Positions 21,038-32,691 of a stretch of DNA of 64,000 nt are shown piece after piece. The DNA lies in NCBI RefSeq assembly GCF_033807575.1, contig NC_084725.1, positions 6,607,001-6,671,000 of the forward strand, in the 5' to 3' direction. The translations under genes and the position numbers were made by a program. Origin of the DNA: Cydia pomonella. Taxonomy: Eukaryota; Arthropoda; Insecta; Lepidoptera; Tortricidae. The notes under the pieces are model-generated. The model had not been told where the DNA came from. It did no database searches and saw only the letters and a list, made by a program, of their open reading frames with translations. Position 1 is the first letter of the stretch. Every line of letters starts with the position of its first letter.

Positions 21038-21208
21038 AGTTAGGCAGAGTGATGGCCCAAACATGCGAATGGAAGAACTGGCGACCGTTGGCTCGCTGGG
21101 TGGACGACATTCGGAAGATTGCGGGTCACTTCTGGATTAAATTAGCTCAGGACTGGGATATGGACGTACTCGAAAAGATGCCTGTGCACAGCAGATGGCG
21201 ATAAAGGG
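21038..21208 (+). pseudogene. RTE-like LINE remnant, 3' side of Jockey insertion
   Basis: Continuation of the frame interrupted at 15577. It encodes RWVDDIRKIAGHFW and then LAQDWDM before decaying. The RWVDDIRKIAG block is characteristic of one lepidopteran RTE-like family. A sister fragment lies at 46156-46260. The two halves flank the Jockey copy in the correct order, which independently confirms the insertion. Confidence 0.8.
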
Positions 21209-21229
21209 CTAATACCATGAATATGAAAA

Positions 21230-22300
21230 AAGAATTGATTATTAACTATTAAATCATGGTTCATAGTCTTAAATATATCATTGTATAATTAATTCTAAAT
21301 ATATATTTTACGACTACAGTATCATCAAATCATCCTCAATAGTTCAAGTTGCAAAACTAATATTTAAACACCTGTAAATTGACATAATTAAATTTAATTC
21401 CAACTTAATATTTATCCAATTGTAATTTGACGTAGTTTAATTATACTTTGTATAATTGAGTTATTTAATTTATTTACATTGACATTGTTTGTTTTGTCTT
21501 GAGCCTTTTGGGGTCACTTGTAAGCTCGCAAGAGTTTTTCACAAATAAAATAAAATAAACATTGTGTTCGAGCCTAGATTTACATTGTGTTAGCTCGTAA
21601 TAACCAATTTTTTTCAAAACATCCTCAAGAAACTATCCATCTTCACCACTTAACTGGTTGACTGTACGTTTTTCCAGAAACTTCCTGCCTCACACAGCAA
21701 AAGTGTGCTATGGACACCCGCGGTATTTCTGGACCGATACTGTAAGAAAATTCAAGAAAAGAGCGTATCCCATTTTAAAACACGCACAAACGCACTTGCA
21801 GCCCCTTTGATGTTTCAGGTATCCATGACTGCCTCCTATACTTATTATATACAAAAGAAACCTCCTTGAACCTCAAAGCTTATAGGCACAAAGCAGTCAT
21901 CACATCTACAACATAATCTTTGCCTAAGCTTTTTGTGTCCAATGGGATCTCGTCTATTTTTTGCCGACGTCATTAGGCATTGTGTCTGCTTTAATTGTAC
22001 TGAGATGTAACTCGTTCCTATTACAATATTATACACCGTAACTATTTCGTTGTAGAGTTCAAAATCATTTAGCAGGATCGTTATGTCAAACTGTCGCGTT
22101 AAATATCGTGTTAATATGAAACATGACCTTGTTTTTAGTTGTTTAGAGTTGATTTTCGATTGATGTATTTGTAAGGTTAACCCTTCTAAACACAAATATA
22201 TTTTCTGATACGTGTTTTAGAATTTGATTCGGTTCTTGAAACTGTGATTAGTGTTTTGTTTTGATAGTGTTTCTGGTTTTGCGAGGAAATAAAAATATCT
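21230..22300. other. AT-rich interval, no gene recognised
   Basis: Contains several short frames, the longest 116 codons on the minus strand (21845-22195). None has a recognisable motif, and base composition does not change across them. Gene-like signals are absent. Confidence 0.4.
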
Positions 22301-22302
22301 GT

Positions 22303-22489
22303 ACCCCTAGTGTAAATAAATTCGATTTCGAAACGTGACGTACGCGTTTGCGTTTAGTCTCATTTTGTATGTGATTTAGAAAGAGCGCGCCAAGCGGGAC
22401 GTTTTGGAAACTCAAAATCCTATACAAAATGAGACTTAACGCAAACGCGTTCGTCACGTTATGATGTCGATCAAATTTACACTAGGGGT
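22303..22489. mobile_element. Palindromic MITE, AGTGTAAATTTATTCG family (copy 2)
   Basis: Ends acccctagtgtaaataaatt and aaatttacactaggggt, flanked on both sides by TA (the context reads gtacccc and ggggtac). The inner stem tgacgtacgcgtttgcgt pairs with acgcaaacgcgttcgtca. Longer than copy 1 because the central block with ctcattttgtat is present on both arms. Confidence 0.85.
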
Positions 22490-22499
22490 ACTGTATTAA

Positions 22500-23260
22500 A
22501 AAGTTTTTTAAGTGTGGTAAACTAAAATAGTAATAATTTTGATATTGTCACATGTAAGAACATGGTAGATCCCAAAATACTTCATTTTAAAGGACACAAG
22601 CACGTGAAGATTTTAGTACAAAATTGTTGTACGTGTTATACCCCATTTCATTTCCCATGGCGGGATTCTACTTGAGTCGGTTATTAGGCGTAAACAATAC
22701 GAGTAGTAACAACAACGGATACCCGGGAATTTTTTTTTTTGCGGAGTCGTGTATAACTGTCCAGTCTTGATCCTTTTGTGTTATTTGACAGTCATGTCAG
22801 TCTGATAAACATATTTTAAAACTATTCCTACAATAACATGTACTTTATAATGTAGGTACATAATTATATTTTCTTCGTTACTTGCGTAAAAAGTTTTTTT
22901 TTAATAAATCAAATTACTTAAAAATCATGGGTAACAAATTCTTGAACGAAATTCTTCAAATTATATTTAATAAACAACTTTTATTAATTTAAAAACTGTT
23001 TACAATAATAATTTTAAAATTCAACTTTAAACAAAAATTATGAACCAAATTAAAAACTTCAATCGTAATTATTTCGATGAACATACAAACTTATGTAAAA
23101 TTAGAAAGTTTGGTACCTTTATAATTTATTCCAACCACTTATAATTAGGGATTTGTTGAATAATTAGCATTTAAAATAATAATGCGTGATTTGGAACATT
23201 TATTTGAGCAAGAACTATGTAAATATGTTGTTAGTTCCGTTTAGATTAGCGATTATTATA
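22500..23260. other. AT-rich interval, nothing clear
   Basis: Poly-T at about 22729-22740 and long A/T-rich runs. No repeats shared with the rest of the window and no coding sequence seen. Confidence 0.4.
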
Positions 23261-23265
23261 TTACT

Positions 23266-23483
23266 CAGGGCCCCTTTCACAATGTCCAAGTAAAGTATTG
23301 GATAGCTAATTAACAAATAAATTAACTGCCAGATAAAATTTCCTTAAAGTTGTAAAGGTATTTGTCTACCAGTTAAGCTTATTTGAAGATTGTGAAAGTG
23401 AAAAGCCAATGATGACTTTATTCGTCAGATAAGTGGCAAGTAGCTTATTCAGGAGTTGACTTGTACATTATGAAACAGGCCCT
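23266..23483. mobile_element. TIR MITE, AGGGCC ends (218 bp)
   Basis: The left end cagggcccctttcacaatgt pairs imperfectly with the right end acattatgaaacaggccctc. The arms continue through ccaagtaaagta. An hAT-like terminus, but no clear target duplication. Confidence 0.6.
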
Positions 23484-23934
23484 CAATGATCTTAACTGTT
23501 GACGACTGTTTCATTTAATTACTTCACTCATTGGTGTCTATTTCAAGTGTAAAAGAAATCGAAACTAACTGTACGAATAAAAAATGAGAAGGCGTGGTAA
23601 TAAACTGTGCAGAAAAAAATAACGAGAACATGACATCGAAATTTTTCCATTTATGAAAGTTCTTTTTGGCATAAGTATTGCTAGAGTTTCGACTTAACTA
23701 TAGGAGCCTGAAGATCGAGTCTTAAGAGTCTGCAACAAGTTCGGCCGAATTTCACCTTCCCATACAAATTGAGTTTCGTTCTCATTTTAAAACTACGTAT
23801 TGGATTGTCATAAAACTTTGCACATAAAATGACATGAGGTAAATCTATGGCTGTAATTATTTTATAAAACAAACGAAATAGAGCAAAAACAAGTTTTGTA
23901 TGAAAAACTTTAATTCGCTGTATTTTTTTAACTA

Positions 23935-24173
23935 TAGTATCTGAAGCTACTTACTTACTTACTTACTTACTCCGTTGGCTCAGCGACCCAAAATGAGACT
24001 TGGCCTCCGACACAAGACAGCGCCACTTTTCTCGGTCCTGTGCGACCTCTCGCCAATTGTCGACTCGAAACTCGCGCAGATCCGCCTCCACCATGTCGCT
24101 CCAGCGATATCTAGGGCGTCCAACAATCGTACCAACAATCGTGACGAGGACATAAATTAGTATCTGAAGCTAC
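23935..24173 (-). mobile_element. RTE-type LINE 3' end with 16-bp target duplication
   Basis: The insert 23951-24157 lies between two identical copies of tagtatctgaagctac (23935-23950, 24158-24173). On the minus strand it encodes RYRWSDMVEADLREFRV, then DREKWRCLVSEAKSHFGSL and a short tail ending RSK and stop. The stop lies in a (GTAA)n tract, which on the plus strand shows as acttacttacttact. It is a 207-bp 5'-truncated copy, inactive, with every boundary visible. The fragment at 39879-39991 ends the same way. Confidence 0.93.
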
Positions 24174-24298
24174 ATAAACTAATTAGAGGCATAGATATAC
24201 CTTATCCTATTACAAGTACAAAGTTTCAGAGCAATCTAGCTAGTCGTTTTAAAATGAGAGCGTAACTACGTTTGTATGGTGAACCGAGCTTGCTGGTG

Positions 24299-24433
24299 AC
24301 TTTGAGTACAGAGGGCTTACCGCGAACCACGTTCGACGTGTTGCCTCCCTGTCGCACTTACGTACGAATTCACAAGTGCGACAGAGAAGTAACACGTTGA
24401 ACGTGGTTCGCGGTAGGCCCTCAGGACTCAAAG
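24299..24433. mobile_element. Palindromic MITE (about 135 bp)
   Basis: The left arm ctttgagtacagagggctta pairs with the right arm taggccctcaggactcaaag. The inner stem ccgcgaaccacgttcgacgt pairs with acgttgaacgtggttcgcgg, and the loop is about 10 bases around gtacgaatt. GC-rich arms. Confidence 0.85.
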
Positions 24434-24844
24434 CCAAAGTCTTAACCAACACTAGGTTAAACATGTCAAGTTCCAAACGTAAAGCAGAATTTGAAGCTCA
24501 AAAGGCGTTAGTTTACGCATTTCTTTGTACAACAAATACGCGCTCCGTACGACTTTAAGACAAAACTGGAGGACCCGCGGAAAATCGCCTTTCCATACAA
24601 ACGTAGTTCTCATTTTCCTCTCTGGATATTAACATGATTGAAAATATTTTGACATAATTTGATGTATATCGACCACAGCTATGCCCTTACGTTTGATTTA
24701 TTTTGAATTTAAGTAAGGAGCATTTAAAAATTTGTACGAAAACTTTTCTTCGCTCCTAATTTTTACAATAATAAAAAAATCGAAAAAGTTAAACTCCCAG
24801 GCATAGCTATTGTCAATATATTTTATACCTTTAAACGACCAATT

Positions 24845-24848
<4 letters not shown>

Positions 24849-24910
<62 letters not shown>
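24849..24910. repeat. (TA)31 microsatellite
   Basis: Uninterrupted TA dinucleotide tract of 62 bp. Likely length-variable, and a likely spot for assembly or polymerase slippage error. Confidence 0.98.
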
Positions 24911-24913
<3 letters not shown>

Positions 24914-25329
24914 GTTTATATATTTATACTAATTTATACAATTTTTAATATATAATAATCCATTTCATTTATACTAATTTTATTTATTTATTTGTATATT
25001 TCGGGAATCTCTACATCTTTTCCGAGCAAAGCTCGTTCTCCATGTAAAAACATTTTCCATAAGGTCCATATCCAGAGAGGAAAATGGGGACTACGTTTGT
25101 ATGGAGAAGCTCCCGTCCTCTTTCCTCTTAAATATACTTTTCGCTTTATTACAGAGGTATAAGGTGCAAAATCGTATACTTAACGTACCCGACCTAGTTA
25201 CTAAAGTGGCCTAGTGTTTGTCCCGGGGCTAGACTGCAAGGAAATTGAAGAAACAACCAAGTCGCAAGAGGGATGGGAACGAATGGAACTGCAAAGGATA
25301 TTTGCGTCAGGACTTTCAAGAAATTACAT

Positions 25330-25504
25330 TTATGGCCTTACAGGTCGGCTTACGTGGGCGATTCGGACGGCATTCGGAGATCGCCCACGTAGGACACTTC
25401 CATAGGTATCAAAGGATTGAATTCACCCGCGCTGCGCCGCGCCGCGCCGCGCCGCTTTGCGTTCGCGAGTTATCGCCCACGTAAGCCGACCTGTAAGGCC
25501 ATAA
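25330..25504. mobile_element. MITE with perfect 33-bp inverted repeats and GC-rich core
   Basis: The left arm ttatggccttacaggtcggc continues through ttacgtgggcgat. The right arm is its exact reverse complement, ending gacctgtaaggccataa. A third, internal copy of the arm end (gatcgcccacgta, about 25380) makes a nested hairpin at the left. The core has a gcgccgcgccgcgccgc tract at about 25432-25455, very unusual for this AT-rich window. 175 bp, non-coding. Confidence 0.85.
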
Positions 25505-25627
25505 GGCTCAGGTAAGACACTGCCTTACATACCATCCAAATTTTAACCATGATTGTGGTTCGTCCATGCCTTAACTGAAAATTTGTTTTGAATACCTAGT
25601 GGTTAGTGTGAACGAACCTGTAGGGTG

Positions 25628-25783
25628 GTTTCAGACTAGCAGCGTTTTATAGGAGTGTACGTGTACGCTCATGTAAGTCCGTATATAGACCAAATTTAGG
25701 GAAATGTAACGCGCGTGTGAGCACGTAACGCCAAAACGACCGTATACGCGCAGAAAAATACGTTAGTCTGACACCGCAGTGAG
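25628..25783. mobile_element. TIR MITE, GTTTCAGACTA ends
   Basis: The left end gtttcagactagc pairs with the right end gttagtctgacac. Both subterminal regions are rich in acgc/gcgt words (gtacgtgtacgctc on the left, gcgcgtgtgagcacg on the right). The element is decayed. Confidence 0.6.
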
Positions 25784-25959
25784 TGGACAACAATGGCTCA
25801 TAATAGTTATTTATAATAATGATTAAAAACTAAGTGTTAGTGGAACAAAAATAAAAAAGCGAAACGGCACCTATAACAACCACCTTGTAACGGTCATGAC
25901 ACAGTCAAGATGACACATGGGTGAGTCGTATCGGCCCGCTACAGTAGTCAAGATGGGGT

Positions 25960-26180
25960 TGGAGCTCCGCACTCTGCAGAGCAACCCATATTACGTGTAA
26001 ACCATCCTTAACAAACAGAAATACCGCCGCCGTCCCCCGCACGAGCGATCGGTCGCGGAGAGGTACAGCCCGAAGTGTCGGCCTGCTCCAACGCGCTCCC
26101 GTTGAAGCTCCTCTTTATGGAACAAAACATGTCGACCTTCCTAAAATACGTGACAATGGATGCGAGAAGAAGAAGGGTAA
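25960..26180. other. GC-richer block of unknown origin
   Basis: Holds accgccgccgtcccccgcac and gcgctcccgttgaag. Both strands have short open stretches but none shows a known motif. It could be a decayed LINE or a short exon, and I cannot separate these. Confidence 0.25.
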
Positions 26181-26436
26181 ATAAGTCATCAAGCTACCTA
26201 GTCAAAAACGAAGTAAAATTGATCAAAATTGGTATCGTTTAGTTTATAACGCGAAACCCAATCCTAATAATAACCAAATACCGTCGCATCCCTATAGTAT
26301 TCTATTTCTGTCCATCACTCGACTATCTGATTTGTGATCGGGTTCAATTCCGAAGTTAATATTTATCTAAACTTTGTACTTTAAAAGCAGGTCAACTTAG
26401 TACTAAAGTCACGTTTGTTTACAATTTTGTCTTTTA

Positions 26437-27050
26437 TTAGGGTTCCATAGTCAACTAGGAAGCCTTATACTTTCGCCATGTTCGTCTGTCTGTCCGTATG
26501 TCTGTATGTCTGTCTGTCTATCCGTCAGCGACATTGCTCCGTTATCGTTAGTGCTAGAATGGTGAAATTTGGCATGCATATATAAAATCAGTTACGCCAG
26601 CAAAGTCGTAAAATAAAAATTCGAAAAATTTACACGAAAAAAGGGCGCTTGTTTTTTTTCACTTCAACCCTATAGTGTGGGGCGTCATTGGATAGGTCTT
26701 TCAAATCAAAACGATTATAAGGGTAGGTATTCAAAAACATTTTTTTAAACATAATATTTTCGGAAAAAATCGCTCTGAAAGAAAATAAAATGTGTGGGTG
26801 GTAACACAATTCGAACAATTGCAAAATAACGTGAAACAGTTTTTCAGTATTGATACTCAAATAAGTGAAACTGGATATACTATATGATGTACCAGAGTCG
26901 TTACCTTTTATTGTTTTGTCCACAGAAGTGGCCTTTTCTATAATGTGTTTGACCCAAATCTTAAAAAAAGGTTTTTCGAAGGAGTATTCGCTTTTTTGAT
27001 CTTCGGATCGAGTCACTTTCTCAAAAATAAACAAAAATTACTACCCGTCC
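26437..27050 (-). mobile_element. Dispersed repeat (3033 family), antisense, decayed
   Basis: Begins ttagggttccatagtcaact, followed by gtctgtctgtccgtatgtctg-like microsatellite sequence, then ccgttatcgttagtgctaga and gcgctctgaaagaaaat-type blocks that match 6146-6316 and 3380-3530 in reverse. The next few hundred bases to about 27310 resemble 29610-29830, so two related old copies exist. Confidence 0.6.
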
Positions 27051-27309
27051 AAAGAATTTCTTTAAGAAGAAATACCAGCTGAGCCCCTTCTCAAATTTGA
27101 GAATTTTAGGGAAATATCTTCATCGCGCTCACGGAGGCGACTCCTAAAATTAGTGCTATAAGGATAACTGCAGCTTAGACGAAAAGTCCTGTGTAAAATT
27201 CTTAGAAATCGAGGTTTAATTCTCGACATTTTACTCCTCAAAAACTTAACCCATCGTAACGAAATTTAGGGAACGGAATGATAAAGAAATTATCTGTGTC
27301 TGATCGTTT

Positions 27310-28340
27310 TGATGTTTGCGTTTATTGTTGCCGATTTTGTATTCTAGATTCTAGGCCTCTGTTTACGGAACATTTATTTGGCCGTTTATAGCGGTTCTTA
27401 AGTAACCTATTTCTTATAAAAACACGAATATAAAAAAAACGTTCAGACATAGGTAATAATGTAAAAAAAAAAACAAAAAACTCAAAGAGGAAAATGTCGA
27501 GAAAGTTTGCATGGAAAAATTACCATTAATGTCTCCTATTAAGGACTATCGTGGGTAATGTCAATTGGGTACTTGACACATGTTGAATATTATAACAAAA
27601 TTTACCTAAATAAATAGAAAATGAGCCATCCATTACAAAAAAGAGGACTTCAAAAAACATATTAAGATTATAAAAAAATACAAGGCCCCAGTCACAAAAA
27701 TTTTTTTTTTACCTTTAAAAAAGAAAAAGATACCATTCGATTCCTTACATTTTATTGAAAAATAAATTGTATAACAACTATATACATACACGAAAAATTT
27801 CAGGGTCAAAATAGAAATTTTCTTGATCTTCCATACATTTAGGACAGACTAATGTAATGTGACGTCACAGTACAATATCATTTTGTTAGGGTCGTTTCAA
27901 TCGTCGAGTGCGAGCGTCAGACTTTAACTCTAATTTCTGACCTTTGTGTTGCTTAAATGCCATGAGTCCTATATAGACATTAAAATTTTGATCCTCAGGA
28001 AAATCAAGCGGTTTTATTTTATTTTAGTTTTGATAGGTTGCCTCTGAATTTTTTTTTTTCAAAATTGACTTCCCCATTGCAATGTTTTCTCAGAATCACC
28101 GAATCACGACACTATTTTTTGGATAATTTTGTGTGAATCACTATCTTTACCTACTCAAGAGCCCAATCAACTCAACTGAAACTAATACAATAATGTTAAA
28201 TAGCGTGAAACGGCAAAAAAGTCACGCCGCGGAAAGGCGCAATGAGCGGGCAAGCCGTTACGGATCGCGATACAAATCGGGTGACATCATCGGCTGATTG
28301 GGCAAATATAATTGATTGGATTGCTAACTTTACCATTTTT
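27310..28340. other. AT-rich interval with old repeat debris
   Basis: A/T runs, a gtgacgtcacagta word near 27858 shared with the TIR element at 14513, and no reading frame with a recognisable motif. Confidence 0.35.
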
Positions 28341-28345
28341 TTCTC

Positions 28346-28700
28346 GTGGATACAGTTATGTGCAAAACTGTCCCAATAGCCTTAGTGAAATGTGGAGGTT
28401 AATTTCAATCAAAATCCTTAAAACAAACGGTTTTTTGTATTGAGACTCAAATAAAACTCTTCTTCCTCGCGTTGTCCCGACATTTTTGCGACGGCTCATG
28501 GAAACCTGGGGTCCGCTTGACAACTAATCCCCAGAATTGGCGTAGGCACTAGTTTCTACGAAAGCGACTGCCATCTGACCTTCCAACCCAGAGGGTAAAT
28601 TAGGCCTTATTGCGATTAGTCCGGTTTCCTCACAGTTACAGTTATGTTCAAAACTGTCCCAATAGTAGCACCTTAGTGGAATGTGGAGGTTAATTGCTAT
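28346..28700. repeat. Direct repeat flanking a SINE
   Basis: The two segments 28346-28405 and 28633-28700 share cagttatgtgcaaaactgtc/cagttatgttcaaaactgtc and gtggaggttaatt, in the same orientation, with the SINE B body between. They are longer than a normal SINE target duplication, so a duplicated host repeat or unequal recombination is likely. Confidence 0.6.
28476..28636 (-). mobile_element. SINE family B body, antisense
   Basis: Reads ctcgcgttgtcccgacattt, then ggggtccgcttgacaactaa, attggcgtaggcactagt and accttccaacccagagggt. Head absent. Confidence 0.75.
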
Positions 28701-28739
28701 CACAAATCCACGTAATTTTTGAGAAAAACACTATTTTTA

Positions 28740-29320
28740 ACACGGTCCGGATAGGACTTGCCGGCCTTGTGTTCATAAAATTACCTCTCTTTCTTTGACA
28801 GATCATTTAGACTTATGAGCGTCAAGGCATACTATTTGTAGTTGTGACCCCAAGCAGTAATCTGACTTCAAAATCTGTTAAAGGTTCGATATTTATATGA
28901 TACGATCGCTCGTGCTGATTAGTGCGTGCGTTGTCGATACACGATTACTATCTTGAGAACGAACGGGAGAAGGTGAGGTTGGTGACGGTGCCTGGATCTA
29001 ATGGTTTGCTCAGCTTGAGGAATTGAGGATTGCTATGATATATATAATCAGTTTTGTTCAGTGAGTTGGATATCGTTTTTCAATATGCCTTCATCATCCA
29101 CGGTTAAAGGATACGAGTGACACAACCACAACATGATACGCCCACGATTCCCTTACAACACCGCTGCAGTTCAACATTTCATTTGAAGCCAGCAATCCGA
29201 CCACCGATATCTATGGTAATAAATGACCGCGCAATGATTGATGCAGATAAGTTGATCCAACGGCTATTATCCACCGACTCCGATCATAAACGGTACTTTT
29301 AATTTAGGCTTTATTGTATG
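28740..29320. other. Interval without recognised gene
   Basis: A 61-codon frame at 29117-29302 has ordinary composition for coding DNA but no recognisable domain. No repeat boundaries seen. Confidence 0.3.
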
Positions 29321-29327
29321 GATGCAG

Positions 29328-29428
29328 TTAGGGCACGACGGATCTGAAATTTATGGGAAGATCCGGGTATCCGGTACCAAATCCGGATAATTTCATACAT
29401 TTCGGATCCGGATTGCAAACGTTTAATT
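29328..29428. mobile_element. MITE related to 6606-6699
   Basis: Shares gatctgaaattta, gggaagatccgggtatccgg and gatccggattgcaaac with the hAT-like MITE at 6606. The ends are decayed. Confidence 0.55.
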
Positions 29429-29829
29429 GCAAACCATTGCACTGAGGCCGGTCCTTTTCGTTGGATTTTTTTATGATATAAGAGGCAAACGTGCAGACGG
29501 ATCCGACGGATCGCCTGATGGTAAGCAATTACCAGAACTTTATCAAAAAATGGTTTTCGAAGACTCTTATTCATTTTGAAAGACCTATCCAACGATACTC
29601 CAACCATTGGTTCAAAGAGAGCTCCTTATCAGATTTGAGAATTTTAGGTGAATATCGCCGTCGCGCTGACCGAGAAAGATTCTAAAATTAAAAATCCCAA
29701 AAAACGAGTATTCGTCCTTGACTGTATCCTCCTCCAAAGCTTAACCAATCGTAATGAAATTTTGAAATCTAAACGGTAATAAAATTATCTGTGTCGGATT
29801 GTTTTGCTTTTCGGGCTAGTTGGTATTAC

Positions 29830-31270
29830 TTTCCAATACCATGTTTTTCTTTGTGGCCTAGTCAAGTAGATCTTTTTTGCGATGTTTGGTGTCCTCGAGC
29901 GCTTAAAAAAATCGAAAAATGCAAAACAGTCGGGTAGTATTGATAATATTAATCTGTGTTGGAAAAACCATTGCTCTAGGGTTAAAAACCGCGGAGGAAG
30001 CAGTGGAATAAGACTTCGTTTGTATGGATTGAGAAATCACCATTACTGTTTAAATGTAATTTGTGGCTGTAGACTAAATTATAAAAAAAAAAAACATTGT
30101 ACAACTAATTACATGGAACACTATGTTGCATAGTTATTTGTTTATCCCTAAATTGAATTTAAAAAAATGACCATTGGTCTTTCCCCTAAATCCATCTGTG
30201 TGTATATATTTTTTATAATTGAAGTCTTATTATAATCCCACTAATCCTACCAGTGTTAAAATAATAAGCGAGTTCGTAGCCGCACAATTTCTTAAATAAA
30301 TAAAATATTTCGCACCATTATATGCTGCACAACAGTCCATCCAACACTAAGCCCATAAACCATAGCCGCCGGCGCATCGGAGATTAACTTTATCCAAACG
30401 AGATTCCATTTGCAGAGCATAAACCATTTCATTACGTCCACTCAACACTCATGTGTTGCCTGAGCCTCTTGGCTGTGGCTAAAGAAAATATTGCTGGCAA
30501 TATTTTTTAGACTGGGAAATGATGACGTGACGTGAAAGCGACATCCTGACAAATTAATTAAAATGGTCTTGACTATGACGTTCATGGCTGTGAACGTGGC
30601 TTACAAATTCAAGTTTGGTTTTGAAACGCGGAACACATTAGAGCTGCCCAGATGCGTTTTATGTAATAGTAGGAGAGCTTGGGTCGAGTTTTTCGGAGCT
30701 GACGTTTGGCGTCAAGATCTTCAAGACGGGTGTGTTCAAAGTTATCAAGACCCGTATTGACAGCAGATCATCCGATCTCCTAGTTGCAAGCTCCTCCTAC
30801 GACTCGCATGATGCGAGTGGCCGCCAGGTGGCGTTTTAAGACATCCTTGTAGCGCAGGTACTGCTGAAATAAACAATGGATCCAAATGATACGTCTCATT
30901 TAGCAAATCTTAAGTAAGTATATAAATTTTATCCAAATGGGATTCCATTTGTAGCACATAAACCATTTCATTACGTCCAGTCAACACTAATATGGCTAAA
31001 GTTGGGCTATAATCTGAAATAAGGCTCAAAGTGGGAAATATCGCCACAACCAAACCATGATTACTATTTTTTCGCAGATTTTTTAAAATATGAATTCGAT
31101 AAAGTTTGGTGGACATACCTATATAGAGTTGCCTATGCTGTTCAATATAAGCTCAATTTTACTGTATATCCTACAAAATTTTCCTCTAAGCTACGAAAAT
31201 TTATGGTATTATCATAACTCAACTAAAAATAACATACATTTGTTTTTCGTCCAAATTGGGGTTTCGTATT
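29830..31270. other. Interval without recognised gene
   Basis: Several short frames (29882-30133, 30563-30760 and 31090-31278 on the plus strand) have no motif I know. The 65-codon frame at 30563 lies in somewhat GC-richer DNA continuing to about 30870, which could be element debris. Part of the stretch near 30940 repeats 30390-30440 (gattccatttg.agcataaaccatttcatta-like), a short internal duplication. Confidence 0.3.
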
Positions 31271-31280
31271 TTAAATAAAA

Positions 31281-31463
31281 AAATATATGAATGTTATAGG
31301 GACATTCTTACAAAATTCAAATACTTAAATACATAGAAAACATCCATGACTCAGGAACAAATATTTGTGCTCATCACACGAATAAATGCCCTTACCAGGA
31401 TTTGAACCCGGGGGTATCGGCTTCATAGACAGGGTCAATACCCACTAGGCCAGACAGGTCGTC
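31281..31463 (-). mobile_element. tRNA-derived SINE, family A, antisense
   Basis: Antisense B box aggatttgaacccggggg and A box cccactaggccagacaggtc, with body catagaaaacatccatgact. Shorter than the copy at 11166 because part of the 3' half is missing. Confidence 0.8.
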
Positions 31464-32236
31464 ATATTTTAAATTACATTAGGCTACGAGAGCCTACGCA
31501 TCGCCTACGCGGACCTTAGGGTTTAATGACAATAATATTAGAACTGCCTTATTGAGACAAAAGTAGCACAAATAGACTTAACCGAATTTGTAGCTTCCAA
31601 TTTTTGTAACTTTGCCTAATTCTTAGAATTTTTCGGGAATATTGCCGAATGCTATATGAAATATGCATTGCTTAAAATGCCTTATATAAATGTTTATTTT
31701 AGGAAGCCTGGGCGTCTTTGCAGTGTCTGTCACTAAATAGTTCATTATTTGCCGGCAATATTTCCGCAAATAACACTAATAGAAGTCTATTCATTTATAT
31801 TGCCTAAGGTAAATTTAAAAGGTCCATCCCTAGCTATGTCATTAGTCAGTCCGACGCGTCGCCTACGCGGACCCTAGGGTCTAATGATAGTAATAAGTAG
31901 GACTGCCATATGGAAATCATTGGGACAAGGGACCAAATGGAAATTCTTAGGCTTTCCAATTTGGCTCCTTTTTCTAAGAGATTAAATAAAGTTTTTTTTC
32001 GGATGAGATAGAATGGTGGAAGATAGGTGAGTAATCATGAAAGGTAAAAAAAATTAACGATTTTTTTTTGCGATACCAATTGTTTTTTTAATGTCCTAAG
32101 CTACGTTGCCACCATTTTAACCAACTTAAAGAAAGGAGGATGTTATACACCGTGTTTTTATTGAATTCCGTTAACTTCGGGGCATGGGTAGGTATGTTTA
32201 AGGAAACTAAATGGCATAGATAATTTAAAAAATAAT

Positions 32237-32543
32237 AATAATAATTCAGCCTATATACGTCCCACTGCTGGGCACAGGCCTCCTCTCATGTGCGAGAGGG
32301 CTCGGGCTATAGTCCCCACGCTAGCCCAATGCGGATTGGGGACTTCACATACACCTTTGAATTTCTTCGCAGATGTAATCGTCAGGAAACGATGTTTTCC
32401 TTCACCGAAAAGCTAGTGGTATATATCAAATTATATTTCGTACATAAGTTCCGAAAAACTCATTGGTACGAGCCAGGATTTGAACCCGCGACCTCCGGAT
32501 TGAAAGTCGGACGTCATATCCACTCGGCCACCACCGCTCAAAA
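32237..32543 (-). mobile_element. Full-length SINE with RTE-like tail, antisense
   Basis: The right end is an antisense tRNA-like head: B-box reverse aggatttgaacccgcgacct and A-box reverse cactcggccaccaccgct. The left end holds cctatatacgtcccactgct and gggcacaggcctcctctc, the block also present at the tail of the RTE fragment at 7937 (cccactgctgggcaaaggcc). Sharing a tail with an RTE LINE is how a SINE borrows that LINE's reverse transcriptase. Inserted in element C. Confidence 0.75.
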
Positions 32544-32691
32544 AAAAATTATTTTTGATTTTTTTATAAAATGTAATTAAATGTTGCATGTAGCGTTGTT
32601 GTAACACGGGCGTTACATTTACTTAATTCAACCAAACAATTGAAAACTGTGACGTATCAATGTCGTTTTGAACATCGATGGACCGAGATAG

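Noticed and set aside
21845..22195. 116-codon minus-strand gene
   Set aside because: Composition does not differ from the surrounding AT-rich DNA, and there is no recognisable domain or neighbouring exon signal.
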